Notes: generated by a model not told the origin, from the letters alone. Shown: positions 1 to 11,458, numbered from the stretch's first letter. The stretch: DNA of 64,000 nucleotides from Augochlora pura (GCF_028453695.1 NC_135778.1:30617214-30681213); one strand, 5' to 3'. Program-made: numbers and translations.

Positions 1-2428
1 GAGAAATAACTCGAATACAAATAAATAAAGAATCCATGAATTAAATGTATTTATTAATATTTCACATTGAAAGCTACAAATAACGACATTACTTATGGAA
101 GTGCCTAGTATATTATAGAAAAGTATCGATAGGAAAATCTGTAGACCTCTATCTGATATGAATAATGCTATATGCAACCGATTACAATATACAGGGTGTC
201 ATGTGACTTGCATACTTGTTAACTTGGATACTTGTTACTTGTAACTTAGACGTTTTATATTATTTTGGTATAACTTCAAGTAAGCAAATGATGGCATATT
301 GAATTCTATATTTGACAATTCTTTAAAAAACACATAATTAAAATCTTTGTTGTCATCTTAAGTACATAGGTGGTCACACTGTTGAACGATCAATAATACC
401 AGATTAAGAAAGAAACACAAAATTTATTAATCCTTTTTTAAAGTTTAGATATGAATAACACAATAATATGTTTTAATTTTATCTAAAAACGAAAAAGATA
501 AATGAATAGCTTTGGTGGTTGAGAATGGACTTACAATCATAAAGGGTTAATTCAAAATGTGCAAGTTACGTGAGGCACATTGTTTAAATTGATTACATTT
601 TTATATGATTAGTAATACTGTTTACTTGTTACACATTTTGAATTTTTCAAAAAATTCTAACCTCGATTAGTTAATAGGAAAGTCCAAATGGATGAAGACC
701 CTTTGTTGCATTAAAAATATTAGTAGTGTACTCATAATGCAGTAATAATAATGCATCAGCAATATAATTCATACAAAATTAATATAATAGATAGTGATGC
801 ATAATAATATTATATTATAATATTCAGCACAAATTCAATTAAATGAGAAACACTCGATTACTTGCTGTGGAGATACATACTCGTAATAACAATGATCAAC
901 CGGACGACTTTGTTTTGCACAATTACTATTTTTCATTCTTGTAATTTTGTCTCGCTCTGGTACAGTAAATCCAAATGTGTTTGTATAACAAAAAAAAAAG
1001 TGAAGGCAAATTTAAATGACAAAAAAAAACACGTACTCAATTTTATAACTACAAATGTGTCTAAAGCATACAAATTTTTAGTAGAGAATTACAATATTTA
1101 ATTCACACAAATATTGTCTTTATCACACAGTGCACGCTATGAAATATTTATCTTTCGTACCCGAAATACATCTCCACGATAGTGTTTACATTTAGAGGTT
1201 GTTGGTTTGTTAAACAGATAATACATGCATATCAACAAATTGAATTGTTTCTAATAATTAAACCAGTAATTTAAAGTAGTAACGTGCACCACTAATCAAT
1301 ATGTCAATTCTATTTAATATATTAAAAACAAATGCATTACTTTGAAATTGACTTCTGAATATCAACTTGAGAGATTCATCAAAATGAAAAATAAAACTTC
1401 CATTTTTCTTTGATCGATTAGATCGTATTTGCAAGCAGACATGATCGCAGAGTGGTACGTAATATGTTTAGATATTTGCATTCGAGTGATTAGGTACGAA
1501 CTTGTGACTTGCCTCGTATGTACCATGTCTTACGAAAATACACGTGTGTTTATTTTCTACTGTTTTGCTTCGGCTACGCCATCTTTAAACAGGGTGAGTC
1601 ATCTGAAACTGCAAACTCAAATATTTTCAAAACCATTAAAACTTCAATGACCAGGAAACCGTAACTCCTTTTCCGTTTTGACCAAGAATCAAACAGTCGT
1701 TTTCTACCATCACCGACAATTTTCGAGTATCAAATAGAATTTTAGATTTTCACCTTTAAACGTTTTGTTTGTGTTTCATTCGTTAAAATTATGCAAGTAC
1801 AAAAAATACACAACTTTTATTTGAAACATTTCTTGTAATATGATGTTCTCAAATTAAATAAAATACCTTCCAGAAGAAAGTAACATTGCCATTTTAATAG
1901 AAAAAAAATGCTCTTTGACATAAACATGACAAATCAGCTAAATATCTCGAAAAATATTAAATTTACAAAAAAATTTTTTCAAACAAAAGCTATGCATTTT
2001 TTGACGTAGAATAAAATTCTAAAATAAAAATTATAAGTTACTTAAGTAATACTTTAAAACACGTATCAGTTTATTTTTTTATCTATTTCTACTTCTTATT
2101 TATTCCCCACATTAAAAGGAACACCTTGTACATATTGTTTAAAATTCCCATTTTTCTAGTGCAAGTTCGAGTTATGGTTACATTTGGCACGATCGATAAC
2201 GATTGAAACAGCATTAAAAAACTTTGATCGATCTTTAAAACTGAAAGTGTTATAGGTTAATGAATTAACCTTGAAATGTACAATTCGTTTACACAAAACA
2301 GTTCCATTATAAGAAACCAAGATCACTTTGAAATCTCATAAGCAAGTTTATTCAACATCAATTGTATACGAAACAGGATATGTTTCATTTAACACGTGTT
2401 GTGAAATGAACTATAAGTTAGGAGATAA
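1..2428. other. AT-rich noncoding stretch
   Basis: No reading frame here resembles a protein, and the frames that exist are short and AT-driven. The only repeat-like marks are an ACAGGGTGTC at 191-200 and a variant ACACCTTGTA at 2121-2130, both of the type seen at ends of dispersed repeats elsewhere in the window. Confidence 0.6.
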
Positions 2429-2432
2429 TTAA

Positions 2433-2848
2433 CACTTTGTCGTCCGTACGTCACGTACAAATTTCTTCGCTCGGCGCTGGCAGCACTAATTTAGATTACT
2501 ACGTTTGTTGCTAGCCGTTCTTATGGTTATCGGGGGATTAGAAATTGTCAAATTTTATTAATCTCATTGTTAGTTCTCATTAGTTTTCAATGCTGTTTCC
2601 CTATTTCCATAAAGTTTCGAAACTATACATATGTAAATAAATGTGAAATTTGTTTGAATTATATATTTCTTTATTTACATTTTCTTTGGTAATTACTCAG
2701 CATTTCTCTTTTAGATGATACGAAGCAAAACAATCTCTAAGATGTAACGCAATTCCACAAGACTTGCACATTAAATTTGTTGTCCTCCTCTTTTTTCTTT
2801 TTGAGACATACATGACAGTTTTTTTCTTCAATTACATACGGCAAAGTC
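2433..2848 (-). mobile_element. piggyBac-type derivative, internally deleted
   Basis: The left border is TTAA (2429-2432) followed by CACTTTGTCGTCCG, a piggyBac-style end. The right border near 2838-2848 reads CGGCAAAGTCG followed by ATTAG, an approximate inverted copy with a decayed TTAA. Between them, on the minus strand, lies the C-terminal cysteine-rich tail of a piggyBac transposase. The first 40 bp of the left end also occur at 39385-39424, so the family is repeated. TTAA targets and the C-terminal zinc domain are known piggyBac traits; the exact right border is inferred. Confidence 0.6.
2697..2815 (-). pseudogene. piggyBac transposase C-terminal Cys-rich domain (remnant)
   Basis: Read on the minus strand, the stretch ends in a stop at 2697-2699 and encodes KKRRTTNLMCKSCGIALHL followed by RDCFASYHLKEKC. 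The spacing C-x2-C, then C-F-x2-Y-H, is the zinc-binding tail of piggyBac-family transposases, which helps bind the element ends. The upstream Cys pair is damaged: one expected Cys reads Tyr, while the CxxC is visible only in another frame. The catalytic core is absent, so this is a fossil. The 264 bp between the stop and the TTAA end fits a 3' UTR plus terminal repeat. Confidence 0.65.
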
Positions 2849-2936
2849 GATTAGAACATCAGATAAGTTGTCCAAAAATTCATCGTGAATAATTGTATCT
2901 TCTCTTTCGTATGCCACAATGAATGTATGGGCACAA

Positions 2937-3268
2937 TCTATTATATAAAAATAAGTCGGGTTTTCCTTCCTGACGCTATAACTCCAGAACGCACGAACCG
3001 ATTTCCACGGTTTTGCATTCGTTGGAAAGGTCTTGGGCTCCGGGAGGTTTATAGCAACCAAAATTCTGGAAAATTTCAACAGAAATGCAGGAAAACAGGG
3101 AAAATCATTTTTCACATACAGCGCCATCTCTGATACATAGCATGTACTACAAACCAATATGGTTTATAAAACAAAAAAATAACTTTTCTTCATCTTTTAA
3201 TCCCCAAACGAAATGTTACAAAAAACGAAGCCATCTGGTGGCGAAACGGAGTTCGCCAGGTTTGCTAG
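2937..3268 (+). mobile_element. Non-autonomous Helitron, complete (332 bp)
   Basis: The element starts TC at 2937 after an A and ends CTAG at 3265-3268 before a T, matching Helitron insertion between A and T without target duplication. Six bases before the CTAG lies a perfect hairpin, TGGCGAA (3239-3245), loop ACGGAG, TTCGCCA (3252-3258), the expected 3' terminator. No Rep/helicase is encoded, so it would depend on a partner in trans. The 3' end resembles Helitron ends common in Lepidoptera and Hymenoptera (from memory, not searched). Confidence 0.8.
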
Positions 3269-5045
3269 TTACTTATAAAAACAAAATTTAAATTCGGTTT
3301 AAATTTGATTCGAAAAATTAGTTTAGCCTAAATGACAGTTGAAACACAGTTTGAAAATCGCGTATAAGGATGGAAGATCCCTGTAAGAAGCTAGGCCGCC
3401 GGTTCCTGAAATTCGCTCTCGATCATAGCATTTTAATCAGTGCATCACAAGCTGTTGTCCGGTTCCGGCGTTCAAAAATAAACGCGGACCTATAACCACG
3501 ACACGTGGGCTTTATGACCGTTCCGCGGGACAAGCTCCATCCGGTCACGAGTCGTTTCGCTGAAATGAATGGACGAGGTTTCCCTTCAGAATCGATTAAT
3601 CCTTGTTTCCCGACGCGGCGCGGCTCGCCGGAAAGAAATTCGGGGAGGAACTCACCGCGCTCCGTCGCCGGAAGCCAAAGGGTGTGCGCTGGCCCAGCTC
3701 GGGGCTGAGTAATGGGGAAAAGGGGACGAAGTCTCTCCGTCCAAACAGTATCGAACTGTCCTAAAAAATCAAACTACATACCGGCTCGCGAAAGTGTTCG
3801 AACACTTGCCACTTTTAGAGTATGAATAATGCATGTCTGCCCTTTGCGCTGCGAGGCTCGGTACCAGGGAATTGCAAAGTCGGAACGTGTTTTCCTGAAA
3901 GATCGATGGAAACTTTTTAACAGATTGGACACCTTACGAGTTATATTTAAATCACGTCGAGTCACCTTTTAGTCACGGAGTGAGTGATTCATAGTGCGGG
4001 ATGGACGATAGGGTGGTATTGATTTGTCGATGCTTATTTGGTGAGTGCGCGATGAAATTTTCGTGAATTCGTAGATTCGGCATGTAAATTTAAACGTACA
4101 TAGCACATTTTACTTTCAAGGAATGACTCGAGCACGGCTGGATAGAGTAAAAGTGTAGCTATGTATCCATAATGCCTGGTAACGAAATAGATATACACAT
4201 CCTTCCAAAAGAATTAGAACCACAATTTAGTTTTACTTATTAAATAATTTATTACTTTATTATACTTTAGCCTGTATCATGCTATTATTTTATTATTTTA
4301 TCGTATTTATTGTACTATTAGCCAAATTATTTTATCTATTTGAATACTTTATTTTAAACTATTTTATCATACACATTATTCAATTTTAATGCGTACAAAA
4401 GCGATATTATTGTACCTTCCCTTGAAAAATCAATTTGATTCCAGGGGAACATGATCTAAAAATGAACGAATAGTACAAATTTTATTTTTTCATTTAGTTT
4501 AAGTAATGTTTTATATTTACTCTTTACGGTATCGTATCATCCAAATTACGTATCCAGTTATAAGCGTTTGTTACTTATGCAACTAGTTTACCCATTCATT
4601 GCGTATTGAGCACTGAAAATGTTTGTTGAGTTCATTTCATTCGATACATTTTTTAAATATGTGCAGTCCAGGTGGTTGTTACAAAACGCACTGACTATAT
4701 TGTTGCAAAGAAAATTTAATTTAAAAATATTTGCACTATTTTTATTGTAATGTAATTTTATATGTAAATGTACCTTGTCACAGTCTGATACAATTAGCTG
4801 AGAAATAAATTGAAGAACTTGTAACAATTTCCTTTTGGTTTATCAAATTCATTTAATTTTATTATTTTAATGGGCACTGCTATGAATGGGGCATTTTTAT
4901 TTAAGATAAGATAATAAAAACAATACCTAATCCTAGTTCGCAACATTTTTTTTACAATTATGTACTTGTTTAATACTTGATTATTTTAAAAAAGGACATT
5001 CGAATTAGTTAATAATTGGTTGCACTGAATTTTATAATTTTGGAT
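3269..5045. other. Noncoding stretch with a GC-rich block at 3380-3735
   Basis: Most of this is AT-rich and featureless. A CpG-containing block at about 3380-3735 (for example GACGCGGCGCGGC) stands out from its surroundings and could be a conserved regulatory element or a promoter. I see no convincing exon: the frames over it are short and unlike known proteins. Confidence 0.4.
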
Positions 5046-5528
5046 TGGGGAATAAGTTCGTAGCGTTTTTCTATTTTCTTTTATTTTACAACGATTTGTT
5101 GCTGTTTGACAAAGTGTATAATATTCATTCGATAGAGCTGTTTCTGCTCTACAAAACTGTGCTAATCATCTTTTTGAGTCATTTAATTTGTTATTACTGT
5201 TGAGGCTGTAGAGACACACGGTTGGCGACCGTAATAACCATTCGAGCTGTCAGCTTGCAAATTCCAAGGGTTTGGCGAAAAAAAAACATTCCTTGACGTT
5301 TGCAAGGACGGAAATTACATTATTCCTTTATTTATTTATTATTTTCACGTAATAAAAAAATAATAAATAATAAATAGTAAATAATGGATTAATTTATTGT
5401 TATAACTATTAACGCAGTTTTGTAGTGCAGAAGCAGCTCTATCGAATGAATATTATACACTTTGTCAAACAGCAACAAATCGTTGTAAAATAAAAGAAAA
5501 TAGAAAAACGCTACGAACTTATTCCCAA
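5046..5528. mobile_element. Long-TIR (mariner-type) non-autonomous element
   Basis: About 113 bp at the left (5046-5158, starting GGGGAATAAGTTCGTAGCG) are repeated almost perfectly in inverse orientation at the right (5415-5528, ending CGCTACGAACTTATTCCC). The two arms differ at only a few positions, so they are young or kept alike. The terminal motif resembles mariner ends. The interior codes for nothing and contains an LTR fragment. The target duplication is unclear. Confidence 0.8.
5206..5355 (+). mobile_element. LTR 5' fragment inside the long-TIR element
   Basis: The segment begins TGTAGAGACACACGG and continues collinear with the first 140 bases of the solo LTR at 60303-60773 (shared blocks GGCGACCGTAATAAC, TTCGAGCTGTC, CCTTGACGTTTG, ATTCCTTTAT). 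It breaks off in an A/T-rich tract, so it is a partial LTR caught within the element. Confidence 0.75.
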
Positions 5529-5663
5529 ACCCAATATATACTAAACTTATTTTACATATGTTCCGTCCTACAACGGAATGGTGCTTTTACAGTCTTATTC
5601 AAATTTCTCAGTATTCTGGATTCTGTATTTCTATTAACAAGTATTCGAAATCGAACTTAGTCT

Positions 5664-5760
5664 TGTGGCGACCCTGATTTCAACGCTTGCCAGGTCAACG
5701 CACTGCGAAGAAGTTTTTGTACGCCGCTGCTAGGCTCCGTCTAGCGCGGTATGTTTAGGT
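5664..5760 (+). mobile_element. Possible LTR 5' end
   Basis: TGTGGCGACCC at 5664 matches the first ten bases of the solo LTR at 8323, and TGTGGCGACC is a common start of insect Ty3/gypsy-type LTRs. No matching 3' border or target duplication was found, so this is either a truncated LTR or chance. Confidence 0.35.
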
Positions 5761-6230
5761 GCGCACAAGGACACAAAAAAAGGTTCCTTGTGTTAGGACG
5801 CCCGATGACACATTGTAATTGTATAATCGGTTTAACGAGTTGGAAAACCTTTTTTTTCGTCGGAGCATCTCAAATTTCTTTAAAACCTAGTGTCCGTTAC
5901 TATGACAATCGACACAGTCTGTGTGAACATCTTCGTGGAGTAGGTCAGTTTCGTTCGAGATTTCGTCCCTATAACTTCACCGTCCTTTAAAAAGTATTTG
6001 AAATTACTTAATAACTTCTCCGTATTTGAAATTAATCGGCCCTTTTCAGGGCCACACAAAATAACGCTGGAAACTTCGGACATGTGTTAATTGTTGAATA
6101 ATTCGTGATCAGTGTGAAATAATAGTGCAGTGAAAGTGAAAACGAAAGTGAAAGTTAGTGTAATCTGTGCCGTTCTACATACGTGGATTACAACTTTTGG
6201 ATTACAACATTTACAACTGCATTGGTAAGT
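5761..6230 (+). other. Noncoding; leader-like sequence ending in a splice-donor match
   Basis: The stretch contains no recognisable protein. Around 6105-6165 it is A/G-rich with repeated GTGAAA, and at 6222-6229 reads TGGTAAGTTT, a good match to a 5' splice site. It could be the untranslated leader of a retroelement or a noncoding first exon; neither can be shown from the sequence alone. Confidence 0.25.
6038..6053 (+). promoter_or_regulatory. Histone-type 3' stem-loop
   Basis: GGCCCTTTTCAGGGCC is a perfect 6-bp stem with a TTTC loop, and it matches the conserved processing hairpin of metazoan replication-dependent histone mRNAs, followed by ACACA (consensus ACCCA). No histone C-terminus is found in the preceding 300 bases in any frame. 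It is therefore either a remnant of a histone gene or a hairpin acquired by another element. Confidence 0.5.
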
Positions 6231-7374
6231 TTTTCATTAATAACATTTGTGAAATTCATGAAATTCTTATTTGATGATCGAACGCGGCTCAGAGGCGATA
6301 CGTGGCCGTGGCTCCTGTCACCGAGACGGGCTTGAGTCGTCCCTGAATCGTTCGCGCTCATGTGCGCAGCAGCACGAAAACTCGTCGGTGCGCAGCCAAC
6401 TTTAATTGTTAATAACTCGTTAACAAAGCCGCGGATTGCATTTCGGCAAACGAAAAAGTTACTTGAAATAGCCTCAGCTACCCCCCATTTCCCGGAGTTA
6501 CAATAATTGAGAAACACCCTGTATAAGCAACGCACAGTCATTGTCCTCTCTTATTACTTCTGTCTTTATCGAGTTCGACTTCGCGTCACTGTAGCGATCC
6601 ATTTTATACTTTATACGCAATAAAGGGAAACAGCTGTTCATCTTTAATTAGACGGACAGCGGAACTAAACCACTTTGTCGCATTGCGTAATCGGCCTTAC
6701 AACCCGATAGATAGTTTATATCGCGGAGTATTAGTTCCGGAGGTGTTCACTCAGGATTCCTCCACCAAACAACATATTATACACTAATATTAAATTACAT
6801 AAATCTTCTTTACATCTTTGACTTAATGTTACATTTTACGACAAGAAATAGTTCTGCCAATTGAAAGATACTTAAAAAAACGGACAAAAATATTTAAAGA
6901 AAAATATTTATAAAATTAAAGACATAATAAGCACAAAAGTTTAGGGCATCTTTTATACCTCATATTTCACTTAGGTATTCACTGTACACCTATATTACTC
7001 TGTGTGTCCGATTCATAAACTTAAACATTCACAAACTTAAATGTAAGCAGCATACAAAATTCAACTTGTTTGATTACTGTGAACACGTTAAACAGCAATG
7101 GTCAAAGTTTTGTCTTTAAAGCAGGTTTTGAATTTAACTGGAATTTAATTGTATACTATTATAAATATTAGTTATTTTTCAACTTCTGAATTTCTTTCTT
7201 TAATGTTTTTACATGAACACTTCGACTCTGTTACAAAAGCTCAATTTTAACAGCTCTTTCGTATTTGGTCGATTTTAAAGTAAAATGTAAAAGTTTATGT
7301 TATATCTCAACTTATTTAGCATTATTTGAGGTTTAAAACTTCTAGAGGAAGACTCAGTATTCGGTAAGTAGTCG

Positions 7375-7550
7375 CGTGGAGTATCAAGACGACGGCGTTA
7401 ATCCGGGAGACACTGTTTTATTGAGATTCAAACAAGCCCGGCGGCTTTAAATAGCTATGGAAGACGGGAAGTTCGCCGTGAGAGTTTTCATTCATCGCCT
7501 CGTCTCCGGTGGATCATCGTCGAACTGTTCCCAGTCTTCCGTTTACGAAA

Positions 7551-7595
<45 letters not shown>

Positions 7596-7860
7596 AGTTC
7601 GCCCCGTTCACGGTTGCGAAAGTTTCGCCGTTTCGTATCGCTCGGTTCAGTGCATCCCTCGGCCGAGTTTTCTCCGCGTTAACATCTACCCACGCGGCTT
7701 CGGCGACCTCTTCTGGAAGCGTTCAACCAACCCCGGGCCGCTTGTTTCAGGAAAGATAAGTCAGTGGGAAAGGTATCGGGCCACGAGGAGGAGTCGGTAG
7801 ATCGAGAACACCCAGTTATAACGGGTGAGCCGGTGTATCTACCCCACGCGGCGTAAAAAG
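7375..7860 (+). promoter_or_regulatory. CpG-rich candidate promoter / noncoding first exon
   Basis: A 490-bp block much richer in G, C and CpG than its flanks. It holds a TTTAAATA box at about 7446, a (TC)n tract, an initiator-like TTCAGTGC near 7645 and a splice-donor-like GGGTGAGC near 7822. These are individually weak. Together they fit an insect promoter with an untranslated exon, or a conserved enhancer. No credible protein is encoded. Confidence 0.3.
7555..7595 (+). repeat. (TC)n / (TTTC)n microsatellite
   Basis: About fourteen TC units followed by three TTTC units, directly visible. Confidence 0.95.
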
Positions 7861-8322
7861 CTGATTTAGGAGTGAAAAAGTTCAAAATACGAACATTAGG
7901 AAGACATTTTATACTATATCATGTGTTAACACACATGTTCGTAGAAATTACAATCGACAATTTTACTTCTCGTAGCAATAATTGTTAAACATAATAAAAA
8001 CTGAAGACAGTTCTATTGAAGAGGTATTTTAGTTTGAACTTTTGAAGTAATGTATTTGTATTTTCTGCATAATTTTAAAGAATATAGATTCAAAAATACG
8101 TCTCTGGATCCTTATTTTTAGGCCTCCTTCATGCTAATTAATAAACTTTCACGGTTTTTTTTTTGTTTCAGACTAGCAGAATGGTTGAAATTGTGGACAA
8201 CGTAGGACAATCTTTTTAAAAAGCGGCTATGTTTGAAAGTATGTCGTACCATTAATTTTAACTTTTTCTTGTTCCAGAAAATTTTAAAATGTTGAAATAG
8301 CTAGAAATAAACCTTGTAGATT

Positions 8323-8563
8323 TGTGGCGACCACCTCCGCCATTCGCCAGCAGATGGTTTCCTTTCCCGCAACTACCTGAGACCGCCCCGATTTGTATAC
8401 ATATACTATACACCAAAAACCGTCCATGCCCTTATCCCTGTCTAAGGTAGGGCCCGCTAGAATGCCTTACCGATGAGTCCCCTTGCGGGCCCCGGACAAA
8501 ACGGTCTCCCCTCTCTTTTTCCCCCTCCAGGCTCCCCCTTTCCTTCTTTCTTAGCGCGCTACA
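8323..8563 (+). mobile_element. Solo LTR (241 bp), GATT target duplication
   Basis: It starts TGTGGCGACC and ends GCGCTACA, so the ends are TG...CA, and it is flanked on both sides by GATT (8319-8322 and 8564-8567). No internal retrotransposon sequence adjoins it. This is the signature of an LTR left after recombination between two LTRs. The TGTGGCGACC start suggests a Ty3/gypsy-type element. A diverged copy of its first 60 bases is at 11459-11535. Confidence 0.8.
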
Positions 8564-8567
8564 GATT

Positions 8568-10624
8568 AAACTGCCAAATGTACAATACATTCTTTGCATT
8601 AGAATACCACCTTAAAAATATTATCAAAATAAAGGATATCCTTTTCACCTGTGATTTACTATTTAGAATTATAATGTTGTTTCTAAATTATAATAACGGT
8701 CTGAAGAGGCATTAAGCAAAAAGTATAAAAACAAAGAGGAACAGTTTTCGGAAATTTTTAAATAACGTTTTTCGTGGAGGCTTTAAAAAATCTTAAGAAA
8801 TTTTAAGAAATGTACTTTTTAAAATTAAAATGTACTTTTAACTGACATTCGCGTTAATTGTTGTATAAATATTAAGAATGGAATATACAGAATATCTTTT
8901 CAAGAAATTTGCATACTGTCAAGTGTGGTAGAGCAAGGTATTATATTCATTTTGGAATAGTTCGATAACGAGAACATTCGCGACAAATAAGATTTAGTAA
9001 TAATTGCTTTGTAGTAAAAAATAGTGCTTAGATGTAAGTATTTTATTTATTTTCATTTTGATTACTGTTGTTTTCATTTGTATTATCCCTTTGCGGACGG
9101 CGGCACTCGACGGGCGAGCTTCGCGTCATAAGGGTTGGGCGGATATATCCGACACCCATCCGGTAAGGTTTATTATTGTGTTTAATGTCAATTTCATTTG
9201 TGAAAATTATACTTTTGTAAACAAGAAGAATTTTATAAGATTCTCTGAATTGGAATTAAATTGTTTTCTAAACTATTCAGTTTTGGACATAAGTGGATTA
9301 ATATATTTTTATAATTAATGTTGAGCAACCTCCAGTGATCTATTAAACATTACAAGGTTCAAATAAATAATACCAGAATCTATCTGATAATTTGTGCGAT
9401 CCAACCTGTATACAGATTTTTATTTGTTCCTAATTAAAGCGAAACATTTATACATTCAGAATGGCTAAAAATAGTTTAAAAAATATGCTAATGATGGAAT
9501 CACGATAACTTTTATGGAAATTTAATTTTCTATGAAAAACGAGGAGAAAATATTGGAACACGGGAAATAATTAAACAGGCGATTTGCAATTAATGAAGAA
9601 AATTAAATTGTTCTAATATTAATATCTAATTTAATATTTCGTCTATGTTTTATTAAGGAATCTGCTGATTTTAGTTTCATTGCACTTTGATTACGATTCT
9701 CCCTGTACATCAGTCCACCCTGTACATCAGTATTCTACATCCTGCAACATCCTGAGTCAACTTTAAATGAACATTCTTTCTTTATCGTCTTCTATTTTAA
9801 AAACCAGACGCGCAGAAATACCTACATTAATCATTGAATACATATCTGTTAGCGGAATTCAATAATGAAGTTCAATAAAAGAATTTTCTCGAATTAAGAC
9901 CTGGCGGATCGCTGAATATTAATGGATCTCTGTCTGATGCATTACTGTGCATGTAATAATAATGTATTTAATAATATTAATGTATATAATAACGTATTTA
10001 ATAACAGTTAATATAACGTTAATAATCGCAGATGTTGCAGTAAGTGAAAACAGTACCACTTATTCCAAAACTATTGGAATTATACAGACTTTCATAGGAA
10101 ATGGTGGAATGAATTTCCCAGCTTATTTTCAACATATACGAACAATCATTATGTGCCAGGAAAATCCGCAGTCGAATTATCAATAACAAGCAAGGAATCC
10201 AAGCTGGCCAACTTAGATATGACAACTAGTATTATGACGACCACAATAGCAATGGTTAGATCAATCGGTTCCCCGAGTATATGCTGCACGAAAAGGGGTT
10301 AAATGCGGTTTATTCACGACGAGGAGAGCCGGTTCCTCGGTGACTTCCAGCGCCTTTTATGCCCCCGAATGCAGATGAGAAAAGTTTTATTAACTTACGG
10401 AACGGGTTAATTGAAAATTATTAAATATTCAGAGCCGCGCGGCGAGCAAACGTTAAATGAAAAACACGATGCGCAGTTTGCCAAAGGATAAATCGATCGC
10501 CCGCCCTTGCTGCAATTATCTACGATGTGTGTGGTAGTGGCTGGACACTTCCCATTTCGAGTAGCAGTAACAAAAATAGATTATGGACGGAAAATCAACT
10601 TCTTGATGTACATTGTGCGATGAT
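8568..10624. other. Noncoding stretch; one piggyBac-like end; regulatory-looking block
   Basis: At 9087 the sequence CCCTTTGCGGACGGCGG after TTAT looks like a piggyBac MITE end with a mutated TTAA; no partner end was found. A short duplication of CCTGTACATCAGT lies at 9710-9731. From 10260 to 10540 is a GC-richer block that includes homeodomain-type TTAATTG and ATTATTAAAT cores, a possible enhancer. Confidence 0.35.
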
Positions 10625-10835
10625 TAATTTTTAAGGATGCGCCACTAAAACACGATAGAAACAAAATACAAAATTTGATGTTTTATTCAAAGTAATCTCT
10701 TCTCCATTCAATACATTTGTTACAATGATTCGAAAGGGATTCAGATACATGATTTAGCACATTTTGCGGTATTGTTTCTAGTTCCCGTGTGGAAGCTGTA
10801 TGGATGGATGGAATGTCTTCGAAAAATCATCCTTG
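10625..10835 (-). pseudogene. Mariner transposase C-terminal remnant
   Basis: On the minus strand the segment reads DIPSIHTASTRELETIPQN, then a stretch ending NKCIEWRRDYFE and a stop. This fits the mariner C-terminus, where a conserved IP...KCI...G-DYFE pattern closes the protein. Only about 50 residues remain; the DDD catalytic region is missing. The 3' flank to about 10625 would hold the terminal repeat, which I could not delimit. Confidence 0.55.
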
Positions 10836-11458
10836 GAGAGGTTGTTAAGGGTGAATAACTGGCTCGTGATAGATTCAAGCAAGTTTTGGATACGTTTAAT
10901 TTGAATATGCATATTTAATTATATATCTGTAGTCATATTATTTAAAAATGACGCAACTATTTAACAAATAACATATTGACAGAAAGATACATAAAAGAAC
11001 GTGAAGGTAAAAACGGGTCGTATTCAAGTTAGACGACTAATCACGACACGAGCACGATGAAGAGTGACTCCCCGTCGAATAGCTTGACTACACATCGACC
11101 TATAACCTAAACGAAAACTTCAGTGATCTCCGAACGCGCTTCGTCTTAACCACTTAACTGCTTCGATATTATAATTAATACAATTATACTGTTTGTAGTT
11201 TTCTTGGTAATTGTTCTAGAATTATTCTGAAGCGTGCAAGAACGAATATATTACTATAAGCATTTTGACATAAATCGTAAGAGAAGTATATTCATTATAA
11301 AATGTAAAATTGCCATTTCCTTATGACGTGTTTACACGTCGTATGCAGCTAACAGATTAAACCTAAACATCCCGGTCATCGATTCTAGCGAGAACGCATA
11401 TCGTCTCTTGACGAAGATTATCACATCTTGTAATCATACATTCTTTTGATATCAATTT
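10836..11458. other. Noncoding stretch
   Basis: AT-rich with a slightly GC-richer part at 11030-11140. No gene, repeat or structured element recognised. Confidence 0.5.

Larger units (their letters stand above)
6231..8322. other. Noncoding stretch with repeat end and promoter-like block
   Basis: About 6390-6523 looks like the end of a dispersed repeat, finishing GAAACACCCTGTA. From 6780 to 7370 it is plain AT-rich DNA. The GC-rich block at 7375-7860 is listed separately. From 7880 to 8322 I see nothing. Confidence 0.4.
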
